Origin: Helichrysum umbraculigerum
Taxonomy: Eukaryota; Streptophyta; Magnoliopsida; Asterales; Asteraceae
Direction of reading: 5' to 3'
Assembly (NCBI GenBank): GCA_949592205.1
Contig: CATIUR010000003.1
Location: 142,515,259 to 142,579,258 of the forward strand
Length of the DNA: 64,000 bases
The notes below the pieces were generated by a model that searched no databases, was not told the origin of the DNA, and saw only the letters and a list, made by a program, of their open reading frames with translations. This document shows, piece after piece, positions 1 to 10,884 of this stretch. The first letter of the stretch is position 1; every line of letters starts with the position of its first letter. The translations under genes were made by a program, and so were the position numbers.

Positions 1-265
1 AATTTTGATATCAAATTTTTATCAAAACATAATTTAATCTTAAAGTTAAAAGTAAAATTGTTCGTTTCTACTGTTCCCACCATAACAAGTGTTCCTACTT
101 GAACCTTGGAAAACGACTCTCCTCTCATATGTAGTATAACACTGTTAATGTAGATTAATTAATTGCGTTGAGAGTGTTGGAGACAAGCTTTAGAATCTAC
201 GTTCTGATTGTATCGTTTAGAGTCATATCACTAAGGAGCTCAAATTTCTTCATTGCTTTACAGAA

Positions 266-418
266 ATGACCAAAATGTGTACCCTTGCATTCCTATTGGT
301 TTTCCATTTGGTCGCGTTGACATGGGTGTCAACTGGTAGCCAAAATCAATTGACTCAGGTGCATGTTTGCCGTGCTAATTTAGGCACATGTGGGAAGAAC
401 ATGACAGAATCTCATTGA
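266..418 (+). CDS. possible small secreted peptide or first exon of a secreted protein
   Basis: A 50-residue reading frame that opens with a typical signal peptide: MTKM, then a hydrophobic stretch rich in Leu, Phe, Val and Ala, ending near a Gly-Ser. A short tail follows with two cysteines six residues apart (C-R-A-N-L-G-T-C). A good splice donor (ACTCAG followed by GTGCAT) lies inside it at about 358-359, so this could instead be exon 1 of a longer secreted protein whose later exons I cannot find. Nothing recognisable follows in the next kilobase. The hydrophobic N-terminus is seen; the function is unknown. It may be chance or a relic. Confidence 0.3.
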   Translation: MTKMCTLAFLLVFHLVALTWVSTGSQNQLTQVHVCRANLGTCGKNMTESH

Positions 419-1036
419 TTAAGAAATATTAACATTGTATGGAATTTGATAATGGCTTATACACTTAGATTTCGTTGTTAGTATTTTGTGGCTCAATTAT
501 TCTTCGTTGAAATAAAAAACAAAGAAACAAATACGTGTGAAGAGAAATTCACGTGTTCTTTAATAGTATTAAATTAGCCGGCGTATGTAAATAGCTAGTA
601 AGTATTTGGCATGCTTTAGGTATATATTGTTTTGTATGGTGAGTTGCATTTCTTTATTTTTATAATCACCATTTCTAGAACTTTCTGCATAATTAAGTAG
701 TGTCTTTTGTAAATATTGCGGGACCATTCCTTTTTTTCCATTCAATATTAAACTCGAGAACACAACGTTAATAAGAAGGAAATGGAAGGAAGGAAGGATT
801 TCTTCCTCTTCATCGGAAAAATGGAAGGAAAGGATTAGAAGAAAACTATATGGGAAGTTTAACCAGATTACAATTAAATAAGGAGTACAAAACTATTTAT
901 AACATTTCCATATTTATAACATTTCCGTCTTTAATATAGACCAAAATAGACAAATCTTTCCCAAAATATATCTAATTATTTGATGTACAAGTTCAAAACA
1001 TATACTATTTACTACTCCCTACTACTTATTTTCTTA
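419..1036. other. AT-rich intergenic stretch, nothing recognised
   Basis: No coding segment with family resemblance on either strand. A purine-rich run of GGAAGGA repeats lies near 778-835. Otherwise I see nothing to annotate. Confidence 0.5.
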
Positions 1037-1174
1037 TCTATACTAATAACCCGTATATGAATCATCTCCATATAGTCTTGATCGAATATTCGCAAAAACG
1101 AAGTTATAACCTTATTGACAAACATTTACGTTAAATTAATAACTACCCGCTTCATTGCGCGGGCATCATGCTAG
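1037..1174 (+). mobile_element. non-autonomous mini-Helitron (138 bp)
   Basis: Starts with TCTATACTAATA directly after an A (1036) and ends with CTAG directly before a T (1175), the A|T insertion pattern of Helitrons. A GC-rich hairpin (CCCGC at 1146-1150 pairing with GCGGG at 1159-1163) lies seven bases before the CTAG end, as expected for a Helitron 3' terminus. It has no coding capacity. The termini are seen directly; family membership is inferred from these structural rules. Confidence 0.65.
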
Positions 1175-2980
1175 TTATTATTGAAGATTGAAGGTAAACG
1201 CCTAAAACGTATATGATCGCATCTGGTAAAAATTTACACTTACTGAATTATTTGTCATATGTACGTCTTTTCTCGTTATATTCATTTATGCAATATTTTT
1301 TTTGTCATTTATTATTATTATATATTACTCCGTATTATTTAAAAATCATTATAGTTTAAAATCATTAAACCCCAGCTATTATAAATTAAAACCCACTAAC
1401 ATCCGACTCGACACCCTCAAAACGACATGAGCCGTCAGGACCCCGTCACATTGAATATCCTGACATGTTTCCATATTTGCTGAAAATATTTACAATTTAG
1501 TTCACTTATTTGAACTGTTTGAGATTTTAGAAAACCCTCCGAAATCGACACATTTTAAAAATCAATGGGTCAAACAATGTGTCTCGTGTTGAATAGAAGA
1601 CGGGTCACCATTTTCTTATATATTTGTGTAGTTTCTTTCACCTTCCTAATAGAGAAGTATATTTGATTTTTATTCACTTATTCAATCAATCACTAGCTTT
1701 ATGGGATGATACTTTGACCAAAGTAAGGTATGCCTTGTATTGAAAACTAAAAAAAAATATAATTAAATTAAATGTGATATTTAATTTATAATGTTTTAGT
1801 TATCACTTTGTAGGATGTTAATACGTAAAAATTATTTTTGCAATTGAGCATGAATTTTGTTTGCCCACTACCTATTTGATGTGATTGTATATGATCGAAG
1901 TTGTTCTCTTATGGCGTATAACTTCGTGAGATGTCCGTTATTACTACGATACTACTAACAAATAATGTATTATTTGATTTGATTGATTTATATTATTAAT
2001 TTTTTAGTTAATTAATTTATCAGCTTAATTACATGATTTCAATAACATACTTTTTAGGCATGATTGCTAGCGTAACCAAAACTATATTTATCGACAAAGT
2101 CACCGTGTAGAGTGTGCAGGGGCGGAGTTAGGATTTATATAAAAGTATGAATAATTTAAATTGTCGTGTATTGCACGTGATTATTTCGAGTTATGTATAA
2201 TCAATGGCATATACGTACGTACAACTTAACCCCTTTTAACTTGGGGATATAATGTGCAACAAATGTTTTTGTTCTCCTTTTTACAATAATTAAAACATAA
2301 CAAGACTTTGATTAGTGAAAACACAAACCACATAAGAAGTTACGTACATTATCTATTGTGTTGACTAATTGCATTGTAATTTAACATTGAACGAATTTTA
2401 ACATTTGCGGACACATATGTAATATAAAACTGGTACTGATCGACGGGTTGTTCTTCACATCTCGTTTTTTGCACGCAATTCAATTAATCTTTGTCTGAAC
2501 AAATGCCTAAATACTTCACTTGAGGGACTTGATATAAACTTGTTGGTAGATTCATTATACGGAGTATTCATTAACATCTTGTCTGCATTATGTTCCGTAA
2601 GAAACGTTAATAAGCTTATTCATACTTTATCAACATAATAAGTGCCCGTTTAGTTATATATTATGTTTGAATATTAGAATTACACAAAATCAATCAAACA
2701 TACCACACGTTAAAAGAAAATTAAACTAAACCATATTCTTAAATTGGAAATCACCCTGTTCATCCATTTTAACCAATTCTCCAAAATTGATCCGACTTCG
2801 ATCTTAGTACAATACGTAGTAATAGGTTTATATTTATACAAAACAAGTAAATAACAAAAAAGACCATGACAAGAGTTGTACATATCATCGGTCATCACAG
2901 TAATTGCACAAATTTATGTGATTAAGCTACAATGAAAAGCATTTTTATTAGCTAGAATATATAAAAGCTCAAAGAGCAAT
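1175..2980. other. AT-rich intergenic stretch
   Basis: About 1.8 kb of low-complexity, A/T-rich sequence without a supportable gene. A GGGGCGGAG motif near 2120 resembles ends of old repeats but could not be bounded. The open frame on the - strand at 2710-2898 has no family resemblance and is not called. Confidence 0.5.
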
Positions 2981-2984
2981 CAAG

Positions 2985-3610
2985 AAATAGAACCATCCAA
3001 ACAGGCACGCAAGAAACGAGCCCAAATAAATAAGCACAACAGACATGGAACACACCCTTACAAAGAAAATACACCAAGCAAAACCCGAAAAAGCCACAAT
3101 AACTACAATTAAATCAAACACTTCCTATAGCGCCTCTAGGATTCGAGCACCAATCATTCCATCTCGAAGAGAACTTGGGAAATCTATTGGAAATCCACAT
3201 ATGAGATAGAGCTCGAGCACTTGCAAGAATATCCTCTTTTAAGTTTGACCTGCGTTACTTCACCATATGAGCCACAACAAGACATAACGAAAAGCAAGAC
3301 ACGCTTTATTCAACTCCTTAGATCCAATTTTAAAATTAGCAGAACTATAAGCATTTGCCGCGCCATTTGGAGTAGAATCACTAATATTCCACCAATTAAG
3401 AAATCCACGCCAACCGAAATAATAAATTTGCGCTTAGTGAAAAGATATTTACTACACTCAAGAAGCTGATAGCAAAACAGACATAACGCCGAATCCAAAT
3501 TCAAGCCACGATCCAACAAGTTAACCCGAGTGGGAAGTCTACCAAGACCCAACCGCCACGCGAACACATTTATCTATATCCACCTTTATGATCCCCCAAT
3601 AACGTTTGAT
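2985..3610 (-). pseudogene. LINE (L1-type) 3' relic: reverse-transcriptase zinc-binding region
   Basis: The - strand around 3,567-3,310 encodes F-A-W-R-L-G-L-G-R-L-P-T-R-V-N-L followed by a short Cys-bearing segment (L-C-L-F-C). This is the zf-RVT pattern that follows the reverse transcriptase of plant L1-type LINEs. The frame is broken shortly after and only the C-terminal part of ORF2 remains. The element is 5'-truncated, as most plant LINE copies are. Confidence 0.65.
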
Positions 3611-3704
3611 AAAATTAAAATTATATCCATTTGGGCCACGGGCCTTTGAGCCTACACAATCCCAAACAACAATCTTTATTTCCTCCTGACATCGGCTTCT
3701 AAGT

Positions 3705-3815
3705 TCTAACAAAAACTTATCATCCTCAAAACTAAAATTAACTTGAAAATTTATCGAGCAACTCGGCTTCTAACAAAGACTTATCATCCTCAAAACTAAA
3801 ATTAACTTGAAATTT
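3705..3815. repeat. short tandem duplication (about 60 bp, two copies)
   Basis: A segment beginning TCGGCTTCTAA and running through CTTATCATCCTCAAAAC and AAATTAACTTGAAA occurs twice in direct succession with few differences. No function is suggested. Confidence 0.7.
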
Positions 3816-4065
3816 GAAATTTGATCGAGCACCTTCTCGGAGTGGATAAAGATGAGTGATAGGTCTAATGAGAAAGAACATGAAAAGATATTAAACAACC
3901 TGCAGATACATTTTGTAAAATAACAAAATAAAAATTGTTAGTAACGTGGTGAAGAAATTCGACGGTGATGCAATGGGAGTCAACGACATAGAGTGATTAG
4001 ACAGTGAAGACGAGGATGCAAGATAGTTAATTATCGAGACGAGAGAAGACAAACGGTTAACAATT

Positions 4066-4343
4066 CCAGCAAAAGGTGTAAATTGGCAGGAACACCCTGG
4101 TCCCGTGTGCCTTTGGCACCAGTCATTGTCCACCCCACAATAATGACTCCGGGCAACTCCCCTGGCACAGTGGGGGCGTCTGGAGTTGGAATGAACCATT
4201 ATCCAACAAGTTCCTCCAGAGCCCCATGTGTTTTACGGGGGTGGGTACCTAGCATGCTAAATGTTTACCCATGACAAGCTTTGAACCCTTGACCTCTAGG
4301 AAGCCAAGGGCCTCCTTACCAATGTGCCATCTAGACAAGTGGT
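4066..4343 (-). mobile_element. SINE with 15-bp target-site duplication
   Basis: Flanked by identical 15-bp copies of AAACGGTTAACAATT (4051-4065 and 4344-4358), a typical LINE-mobilised target duplication. Read on the - strand, the 5' end (near 4343) carries a pol III A-box-like segment (TGGCACATTGGTAAGG) and, about 30 bp further, a B-box-like segment (GGTCAAGGGTTCAAAGC), as in tRNA-derived SINEs. The 278-bp body has no open frame of interest. I see no clean poly(A) tail. Open frames predicted across it are artefacts. Confidence 0.8.
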
Positions 4344-4401
4344 AAACGGTTAACAATTAATCCATCTGTCTCAAGATAAGTGTCATCTTTTCATATTAAA
4401 A

Positions 4402-4425
4402 CTAGATTATAACCCGCAAATTCGC
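4402..4425 (-). mobile_element. Helitron-like 3' terminus (minus orientation)
   Basis: On the - strand a hairpin-forming segment (CTCGCGAATTTGCGGG) is followed by seven bases and CTAG, then a T (the A at 4401 on the + strand). This matches a Helitron 3' end. The matching 5' end should lie to the right but could not be recognised; the 4.5-6.5 kb solo LTR may have split the element. Confidence 0.45.
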
Positions 4426-4511
4426 GAGCTAGCACATAATTTTTATACAAAGTTTATATTCTATTTTTATTTTACTACGCAAATTTTAATTAACATATTT
4501 GTGGGGCTATC

Positions 4512-6501
4512 TATAACACCCCTCATTTTGGACATCAATATTATATGATGTTACTCGGAAGCGTATATTAAAAACATATTTTACTATTATACATAATGAA
4601 AATGTACATAAACTTTTTCAAAATATGATACACCACATAGTTTTGAAGTTATTAAAACACTGTACACATATTATACAAATGAGGTATTATGTAATTCCAA
4701 ACTTAGTTTATAACAAAATTATATCAGAGTTAGCAGAGCAGTCAAACATTCCCTGCCAAAGGCATCAACTTCCTGTCCACCCACATATCTATTCATAACC
4801 TGCAGGAAGTAAATGAGGGATTAGCACGAAGCTAAGTGAATGAACTTGTCACACACAATTCAACTTAGCATAACTATAAGTTTACATCAAATAACCGTAA
4901 ACACACATATTTCAATGAGGATCGGTGGCTCTTGGGATATCATAATACCCGGGGATTCCCCAAGAACACTTATCGTACATATCCATATGGCCATAACGGA
5001 CGAGACCGATAACTATTGGTTATTAAACTCATACACAGGTTTCAAACACAACAAATGAATCAAAACCTGTGTAAATCACATAATAACCAAAAAGTCCAAC
5101 TACACGTTGACCTCAATAATCTGATACACAGAGGTCCACATATCACGTAGATTAATTCAATAACACAGACTAAACAGTCTAATAAACATATCTACGTTTA
5201 CTTGTTGTAACCAAACAGTTACAACTAAATCAAAAGGTGAGTTCCAAATCCACTCATCGATACCTCTGCAGATTCCACACTCAGCAGTCTTATATCACTG
5301 AGTCTTTGGAGTATCTGAAACACCACAAAACACACAAGTTAGTAACTTGTTCCATAATCATCATCATAGTATATTTATCAAATCAGGTAATCCCTGAAGT
5401 CTAGGCAAACAAAAAGTCAATCAGAAATAAAATCGAAAAATCCCGAATTGACATTTTAAAACTGAAAAAATGCCATTTTTGACCCCTAGATGGCCCCGAA
5501 TGGCCAAAAACTGAATAGGCTCTAGGAATAGAGTCTTGATCATTGGGCCGTTTCCGAGTGGACATGCGAATTTCAGCTCAATCTGAGTTAATGGAAAAAA
5601 TTTGCAAATTTTTAGTCACTAAAGGTGTAAGGTCTTTTACACTTACGCACTTTTGAAATTTGCAAAAAGAAAACTTTAAAAATTCTCGGTTCGCAGTGAT
5701 CTCAACTCGCAGGTCAACTCGGTTCGCGAAAAATCGACTCGCAACGAAGTAACTCGACTCGCAGAGTCATCTCGACTCGCAGAGTCATCTCGACTCGCAG
5801 AGTCATCTCGACTCGCTTAGCGAGACTCAACTCGCTTCGGAACTCAGCTCGCCTCGTTGGACGAACTGGGTTTCGAGGTTTTCGCTGTTGTTATGAAATT
5901 TCGACTCAAATCTCACCATAACTCCAAAATTTCAGTTTCTAAGGTTTCTAATACTTCAACTATATCAAATAACACTTAATAACAACATATCAAACTTCGA
6001 TTTCATCAAAATCACTTATAACCTCATAAACCCCTTTTTACATAGTTTTGAAAATCAACTCACTTGTTGATGGAGATGGACAAACTGGAGGTGATGAAGT
6101 TACTGTTTTAAAAATCGAAATCACAGAGGCTAGAGTTATTTGGTTATCAACTTGGTTATGGTTTTCTTGTGATTACAAGTTTTGAGCATAAAGGAAATGA
6201 AAGAAGTATGAGACTTAAAGAAACATAAGTCGGCTCACAACCGACTCCATTTATCAAGTGGTATAATTTTATACCCGTCCTAAATCTATTGTCTGGAACC
6301 TAAATACTAATTGAGAGAAAATTATTTTATTTTACATTTAGCTATAGTAAATTAAAACAACCAATAATTTACTATCCACAATAAGTCCTGGGACCTATTT
6401 ACTTAAGTTTCACAGTAAAACAAATAGTAACAGGTAATTCCTAAATCAATTAAATAATTAATTAAACTAGAAATTACCAGGCCACTGGAGAGGATGTTAC
6501 A
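4512..6501. mobile_element. solo LTR (1,990 bp), TSD CTATC
   Basis: Begins TATAACACCCCTC and ends GAGGATGTTACA, an inverted pair of the TGTAACACCC type found on many plant Ty3-type LTRs; the first TG appears mutated to TA. Identical 5-bp CTATC direct repeats flank it (4507-4511 and 6502-6506). There is no internal gag-pol and no second LTR, so this is best read as a solo LTR left by recombination. It contains a tandem array of CGACTCGCAGAGTCATCT near 5755-5815. The Ty3 assignment is inferred from the ends only. Confidence 0.8.
5752..5825. repeat. 18-bp tandem repeat inside solo LTR
   Basis: Three to four near-identical units of CTCGACTCGCAGAGTCAT in direct succession, within a longer tract rich in ACTCGC. 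The same ACTCGC vocabulary recurs near 61.2-61.36 kb. Confidence 0.8.
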
Positions 6502-6504
6502 CTA

Positions 6505-7936
6505 TCATTGTATAAATGTTTTTTATTGGAAAGAGAAACGTATATGTCTTAAGTTTATTAAATATCATTAAATATAATTAAATTAAATTAATCGAAACAT
6601 TGTTTATCTGTTAATAATAATAATACCCTACATATTGTGTATCTCAATGATAGTAAATAATTTTTAGGTACTCAAATTTTTATCTTTTATTTCATTAATG
6701 TAAGGTATCTTAATTTTTTCTTACCACAAGAATGGTGTTTCCCCTTTTTACGTTAATGCACGACACCGAATCAAATTTTCTTTATAACGTGAAAAAATAA
6801 AAACTTGAACACTTAATATTTTCAAGCTAATAAAAAATATTCTTTCACATATTTTTTAATCAAACTTATATATAGAAAAATAGTATATAAGAGTTGATAA
6901 CACCACTTGGTACCATCAGTATGTAATCAAGAGAAACATGTAATACTAAAAAGTTGATAAGTAATATAAGATGGTGTTGCACAATAAATGAGTGGCATGT
7001 TGTATATGGTCTAAAAAGTATCATAAAAATCATCCGTCACAACAATATTATGATTTTTTTCATGGACCATACACTCAAATTAAAATAAACTAATGTTTCA
7101 TTTTTTGTTAACAACAGTCAAAATGCAACTCTTTTATTGTGAAAAAGCATTTTACATTTTTATTATCGAGCTTTTTTGTATATCAGAATTATTTTTTATT
7201 TTTAAAAAGTTGTCATTATCATTGTATAAAAGTTTTTTTATTGGAAAGAGAAACGTATATGTCTTAAGTTTATTAAATATCATTAAATATAATTAAATTA
7301 AATTAATTGAAACATTGTTTATTTGTTAATAATAATAATACCCTACATATTGTGTATCTCAATGATAGTAAACTAATTTTTAGGTACTCAAATTTTTATC
7401 TTTTATTTCATTAATGTAAGGTATCTTAATTTTTTCTTACCACAAGAATAGTATTTTTATTATAAACCCTTTTTTACGTTAATGCACGACACCGAATCAA
7501 GTTTTCTTTATAACGTGAAAAAACAAAAACTTGAACACTTAATATTTTCAAGCTAATAAAAATTCTTTCACATATTCTTTAATCAAAACTTATATATAGA
7601 AAAATAGTTTATAAGAGTTGATAACACCACTTGGTACCATCAGTATGTAATCAAGAGAAACATGTAATACTAAAAAGTTGATAAGTAATATAAGATGGTG
7701 TTGCACAATAAATGAGTGGCTTGTTGTATTTGGTCTAAAAAGTATCATAAAAATCATCCATCACAACAATATTATGATTTTTTTCTTGGACCATACACTC
7801 ATATTTAAAATAAACTAATGTTTTGTTTTTTGTTAACAACAGTCAAAATGCAACTCTTTTATTGTGAAAGAGCATTTTACATTTTTATTATCGAGTTTTT
7901 TTGTATATCAGAATTATTTTTTATTTTTAGAAAGTT
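6505..7936. repeat. tandem duplication A, two copies, period about 715 bp
   Basis: The block starting ATTGTATAAA and containing GGAAAGAGAAACGTATATG (6527 and 7242) repeats in direct tandem with only scattered differences to near 7936. Both copies are AT-rich and non-coding. The 4.5-6.5 kb solo LTR inserted at the left edge of copy 1. Confidence 0.9.
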
Positions 7937-7975
7937 GTCATTATAATTAGGATTATTGTGATAATAGCGCTAACC

Positions 7976-9371
7976 ATATATAATAATAAAGTTCATAATT
8001 TACAAAAAAGATAGGAAGAAAAAACTCTTTTCATGGGGTTAAATTCAAAGACTACATTGTACTATAACATTATTGTATTAAATCCAAGCAAGCAACAAAA
8101 CTAAAGTTAATATTAATATAACCAAAAAAAGAAAGAAAAAAAGTCTATCCGAAATTGATCGAATCTAAGTGTAGAATGCTATTTTTAAGGAAAAAACTTA
8201 AACTAAATAATAAATTGGAGAAAAAGGGTAATTTGAAGGGTATCCCTGACTCCTGTACTATATTTTAGTGGTACGTGTCCACCCCACCTCGGAAGGCGAG
8301 CATCAAAGCCGAAAAAATCACATGTCCACAAATCACCCACATATGCCAAGGCCAAATTAAAACCTGTGACCTATGCGTTACATATGTGGGGTCTGAAATT
8401 TATAAAAAAAATGAACAACTAAGTAAATCAAAATTATAAATCTTAAATTTGGGATAGAAAGTTGAAATCCTTGCAGACATTTAGTCGAACATCTTGTGTA
8501 CATTTACGAAACTTGAAAATTTATAATTAATCGATGAAAATACATTTGATGATCGGAGAAAAAATAAGTTGAAAATGAAAAATTAAAACTACTATTAGCA
8601 ATGTAACAATACATAGTGCATATATATAATATTAAAGTTAAAGAAAATATTCAAATTCAAATTTATAAATGATGAATTGGGGCCTCTATATATAATAACA
8701 AAGTTCATAATTCACAAACAAAAAAGATAGAAAAAAAAAAAACTCTTTCCATGGGATTAAATCCAAAGACTACACTCGATACATTATTGTATTAAATCCA
8801 AGCAAGCAACAAAACTAAAGTTAATATAACAAAAAAAAAACAAATATCTATCCGAAATCTATCGACTCTAAGTTTAAAATATTTTTTTGTAGGAAAAACC
8901 TTAAACTCAATAATAAATTAGGAAAAATAAAGGTAATTTGGAGGATACCCCCGACTCCTATACCATATTTTAATGGTACATGTCCGTCCCACCCTGCAAG
9001 GCGAGCATCAACGCCAGACAAATCACATATCCAAAAATTACCTACATGTCAAGGCACGGATTCGAACTCGTGACCTATAGGTCACATATGTGGGGTCTAA
9101 GATTTATATAAAAAAAATGAACAACTAACCAAATTAAAATTATAAATCTTATATTTGGGATGGAACCGTTGAAATCCTTATAGACATTTAGTCGAACATC
9201 TCGTGTGCATTCACGAAATTTGAAAATTCAGAATTAATCGATGAAAATACATTTGATGATCGAATAAAAATTGAAAATGAAAAATTAAAACTACTATTAG
9301 CAAACATAATGCATATATATAGTAAAAAAGTTAAAGAAAATATTCAAATTCAAATTTATAAATAATGAATT
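7976..9371. repeat. tandem duplication B, two copies, period about 712 bp
   Basis: The block starting AAGTTCATAATT (7989 and 8701) is duplicated in tandem (about 7976-8678 and 8690-9371). The copies are more diverged than pair A. Each copy contains a short GC-richer insert (8262-8395 and 8960-9095) with tRNA/SINE-like features. No gene. Confidence 0.85.
8960..9095 (-). mobile_element. SINE-like relic (B box seen), duplicated with block B
   Basis: On the - strand the segment GGTCACGAGTTCGAATCCG matches a pol III B box. It sits in a GC-richer island unlike the surrounding AT-rich DNA. The same island occurs in decayed form at 8262-8395 in the first tandem copy, where the B box is mutated. No clear A box or TSD was identified, so the boundaries are approximate. 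Confidence 0.5.
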
Positions 9372-9566
9372 GTTTGACAATTATTACCTGAATAAAGATT
9401 AAACCTCGATTTGTATTTACCTTAAATAATTGAAAAATTAATTTAATTGATTGTTGAAATAAGAATAAAGGGGTAGTTTAGACATTTGATCATCCCCTCT
9501 CCACTATCTAGGTAGTCATTTTATTAAGATAAGATCAATGGTTTAAATTAAAAGGTTTTAATTTAT

Positions 9567-10431
9567 GAGTAAGGTTCAAATGAGTACACAAATTTTGAGT
9601 GAGAATGAGGGAACCAACAGATTTCTGCCATGTGTCACTTTATTCTCTCTCCTCCACACTTTATTCTCTCTCCTCCACATTTTTAAAAATTAAATATCTC
9701 ACAAACGGTAAGTCGAAAAATCATGAAAATTGCACCATAAAATTCAGCGTTTTCTCCTCTTCGATTTGCCGTCCCTCAAGGCATACTTTTGACAACTTTT
9801 TTTTTTCCTCATTTTTTGGTGGGTTTCACAAATTAGTAACACATGTGTTAGTGATTAGTTGTACATTTAATTTGTGGTTAAGGTTAGGGTTTAGGGTTAG
9901 GTTTAGGGTTTAGTAGGGTTTATGGTTTAGGGTTTATAAGGGTTTAGGGTTTAGGGTTTAGAAGGAGTTCAAGGTTTAGGGTTTAGAAAGATTTAGGGTT
10001 TAGCGTTTTGTAAAGCGTTTAGGGTTTAGGGTTTGTGGTTTAGGGGTTAGGGTTTAGGGTTTGAGGTTTGGGGTTTCGAGGAGAAACCCCAATCCTCAAA
10101 CCCTAAACCCTAAACCCTAACCCCTAAACCCCAAACCCTAAACCCTAAACGCAACACTTTAACACATGTGTTAGTAAATGTAAAACCCACCAAAAAAATG
10201 AAAAAAAAAAACTTTTCGAAAGTATGTCTTGAGGGACGACAAATCGAAGAGGAGAAAACGACGAATTTAATGGTGCAATTTTCATAATTTTTCGATTTGT
10301 CGTTTGTGAGATAATTGATATTGGGGGTAAATGAGTTTTGTACATGTGGAACATTCTCTTTGTACACATGGCTTGATATCATTGGTTCCCTCATTCTCAA
10401 ACAAATTCCTATTCTCATTTGAATCCTACCC
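9567..10431. mobile_element. fold-back Mutator-like element with telomeric-repeat core
   Basis: Two arms of about 300 bp are inverted relative to each other. The left arm starts GAGTAAGGTTCAAATGAG; the right arm ends with the complement of GGGTAGGATTCAAATGAG. Flanking 10-bp direct repeats TTTAATTTAT (9557-9566 and 10432-10441) fit the 8-11 bp TSD of Mutator-like elements. The centre (about 9885-10150) is degenerate TTTAGGG on the left and CCCTAAA on the right. No transposase is present. It lies 450 bp upstream of the NHX start codon. Confidence 0.8.
9885..10150. repeat. interstitial telomere-type repeat, itself in inverted halves
   Basis: Degenerate TTTAGGG/TTAGGGT units run to about 10080 and are then followed by CCCTAAA units on the same strand. 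This is the centre of the fold-back element, not a chromosome end: unique sequence and a gene follow on both sides. Confidence 0.9.
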
Positions 10432-10671
10432 TTTAATTTATTAATGGTGGAGATTAGTTTATAGGTTACTAAAAATATAATGACTACATAATTAACACTC
10501 TCTTATCATATATAGTGTAGATAGATGTAGATGTAGATAGACGTAGATAAAAGAATAAAAATTAAAAAGATACATTAGTATATGTCAAATTTCTGAGAGT
10601 ACACATTTTGAAAAATACTTTTTGAAACTAGAAGCGTTTCTTCAAATACTCACCGTAGAACCTAAATTCGT

Positions 10672-10751
10672 AAAATATATACCGTAAAATTTAGTGCAAC
10701 TACTAAATAAATTGCACATGTACCGTTTCCATCCATCACATTCCACGTGTC
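10672..10751 (+). promoter_or_regulatory. putative NHX promoter elements: TATA box and G-box/ABRE
   Basis: A TATA-like AAAATATATA lies at 10672-10681, about 205 bp before the NHX ATG. The motif CCACGTGTC (10743-10751) contains the palindromic G-box CACGTG and matches the ABA-response core. Class I NHX genes are commonly induced by salt and ABA, so this would be a sensible regulator. If transcription starts about 30 bp after the TATA, however, the G-box falls in the 5' leader. Confidence 0.45.
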
Positions 10752-10884
10752 ACTCCCTACTACATCCACCCCGCTCCCGCTTCCCGTTTCATCGCCAATT
10801 TTCCCGGGAAAACGCACACTCTACTGTTTCTCTCCTTCATTTACTCGTTTTCGTAACCCTAATTTCTAACCGGAAAACTGAAAA

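Noticed and set aside
3891..4274. Open frames near the SINE
   Set aside because: They cross a SINE and its TSDs and have no protein family features.
9060..9090. tRNA gene
   Set aside because: Only a B-box-like segment is present; no acceptor stem, anticodon arm or A box at correct spacing. Treated as a SINE relic.
9885..10150. True telomere or chromosome end
   Set aside because: The repeat reverses orientation in the middle, is degenerate, and is flanked by transposon arms, TSDs and a normal gene.
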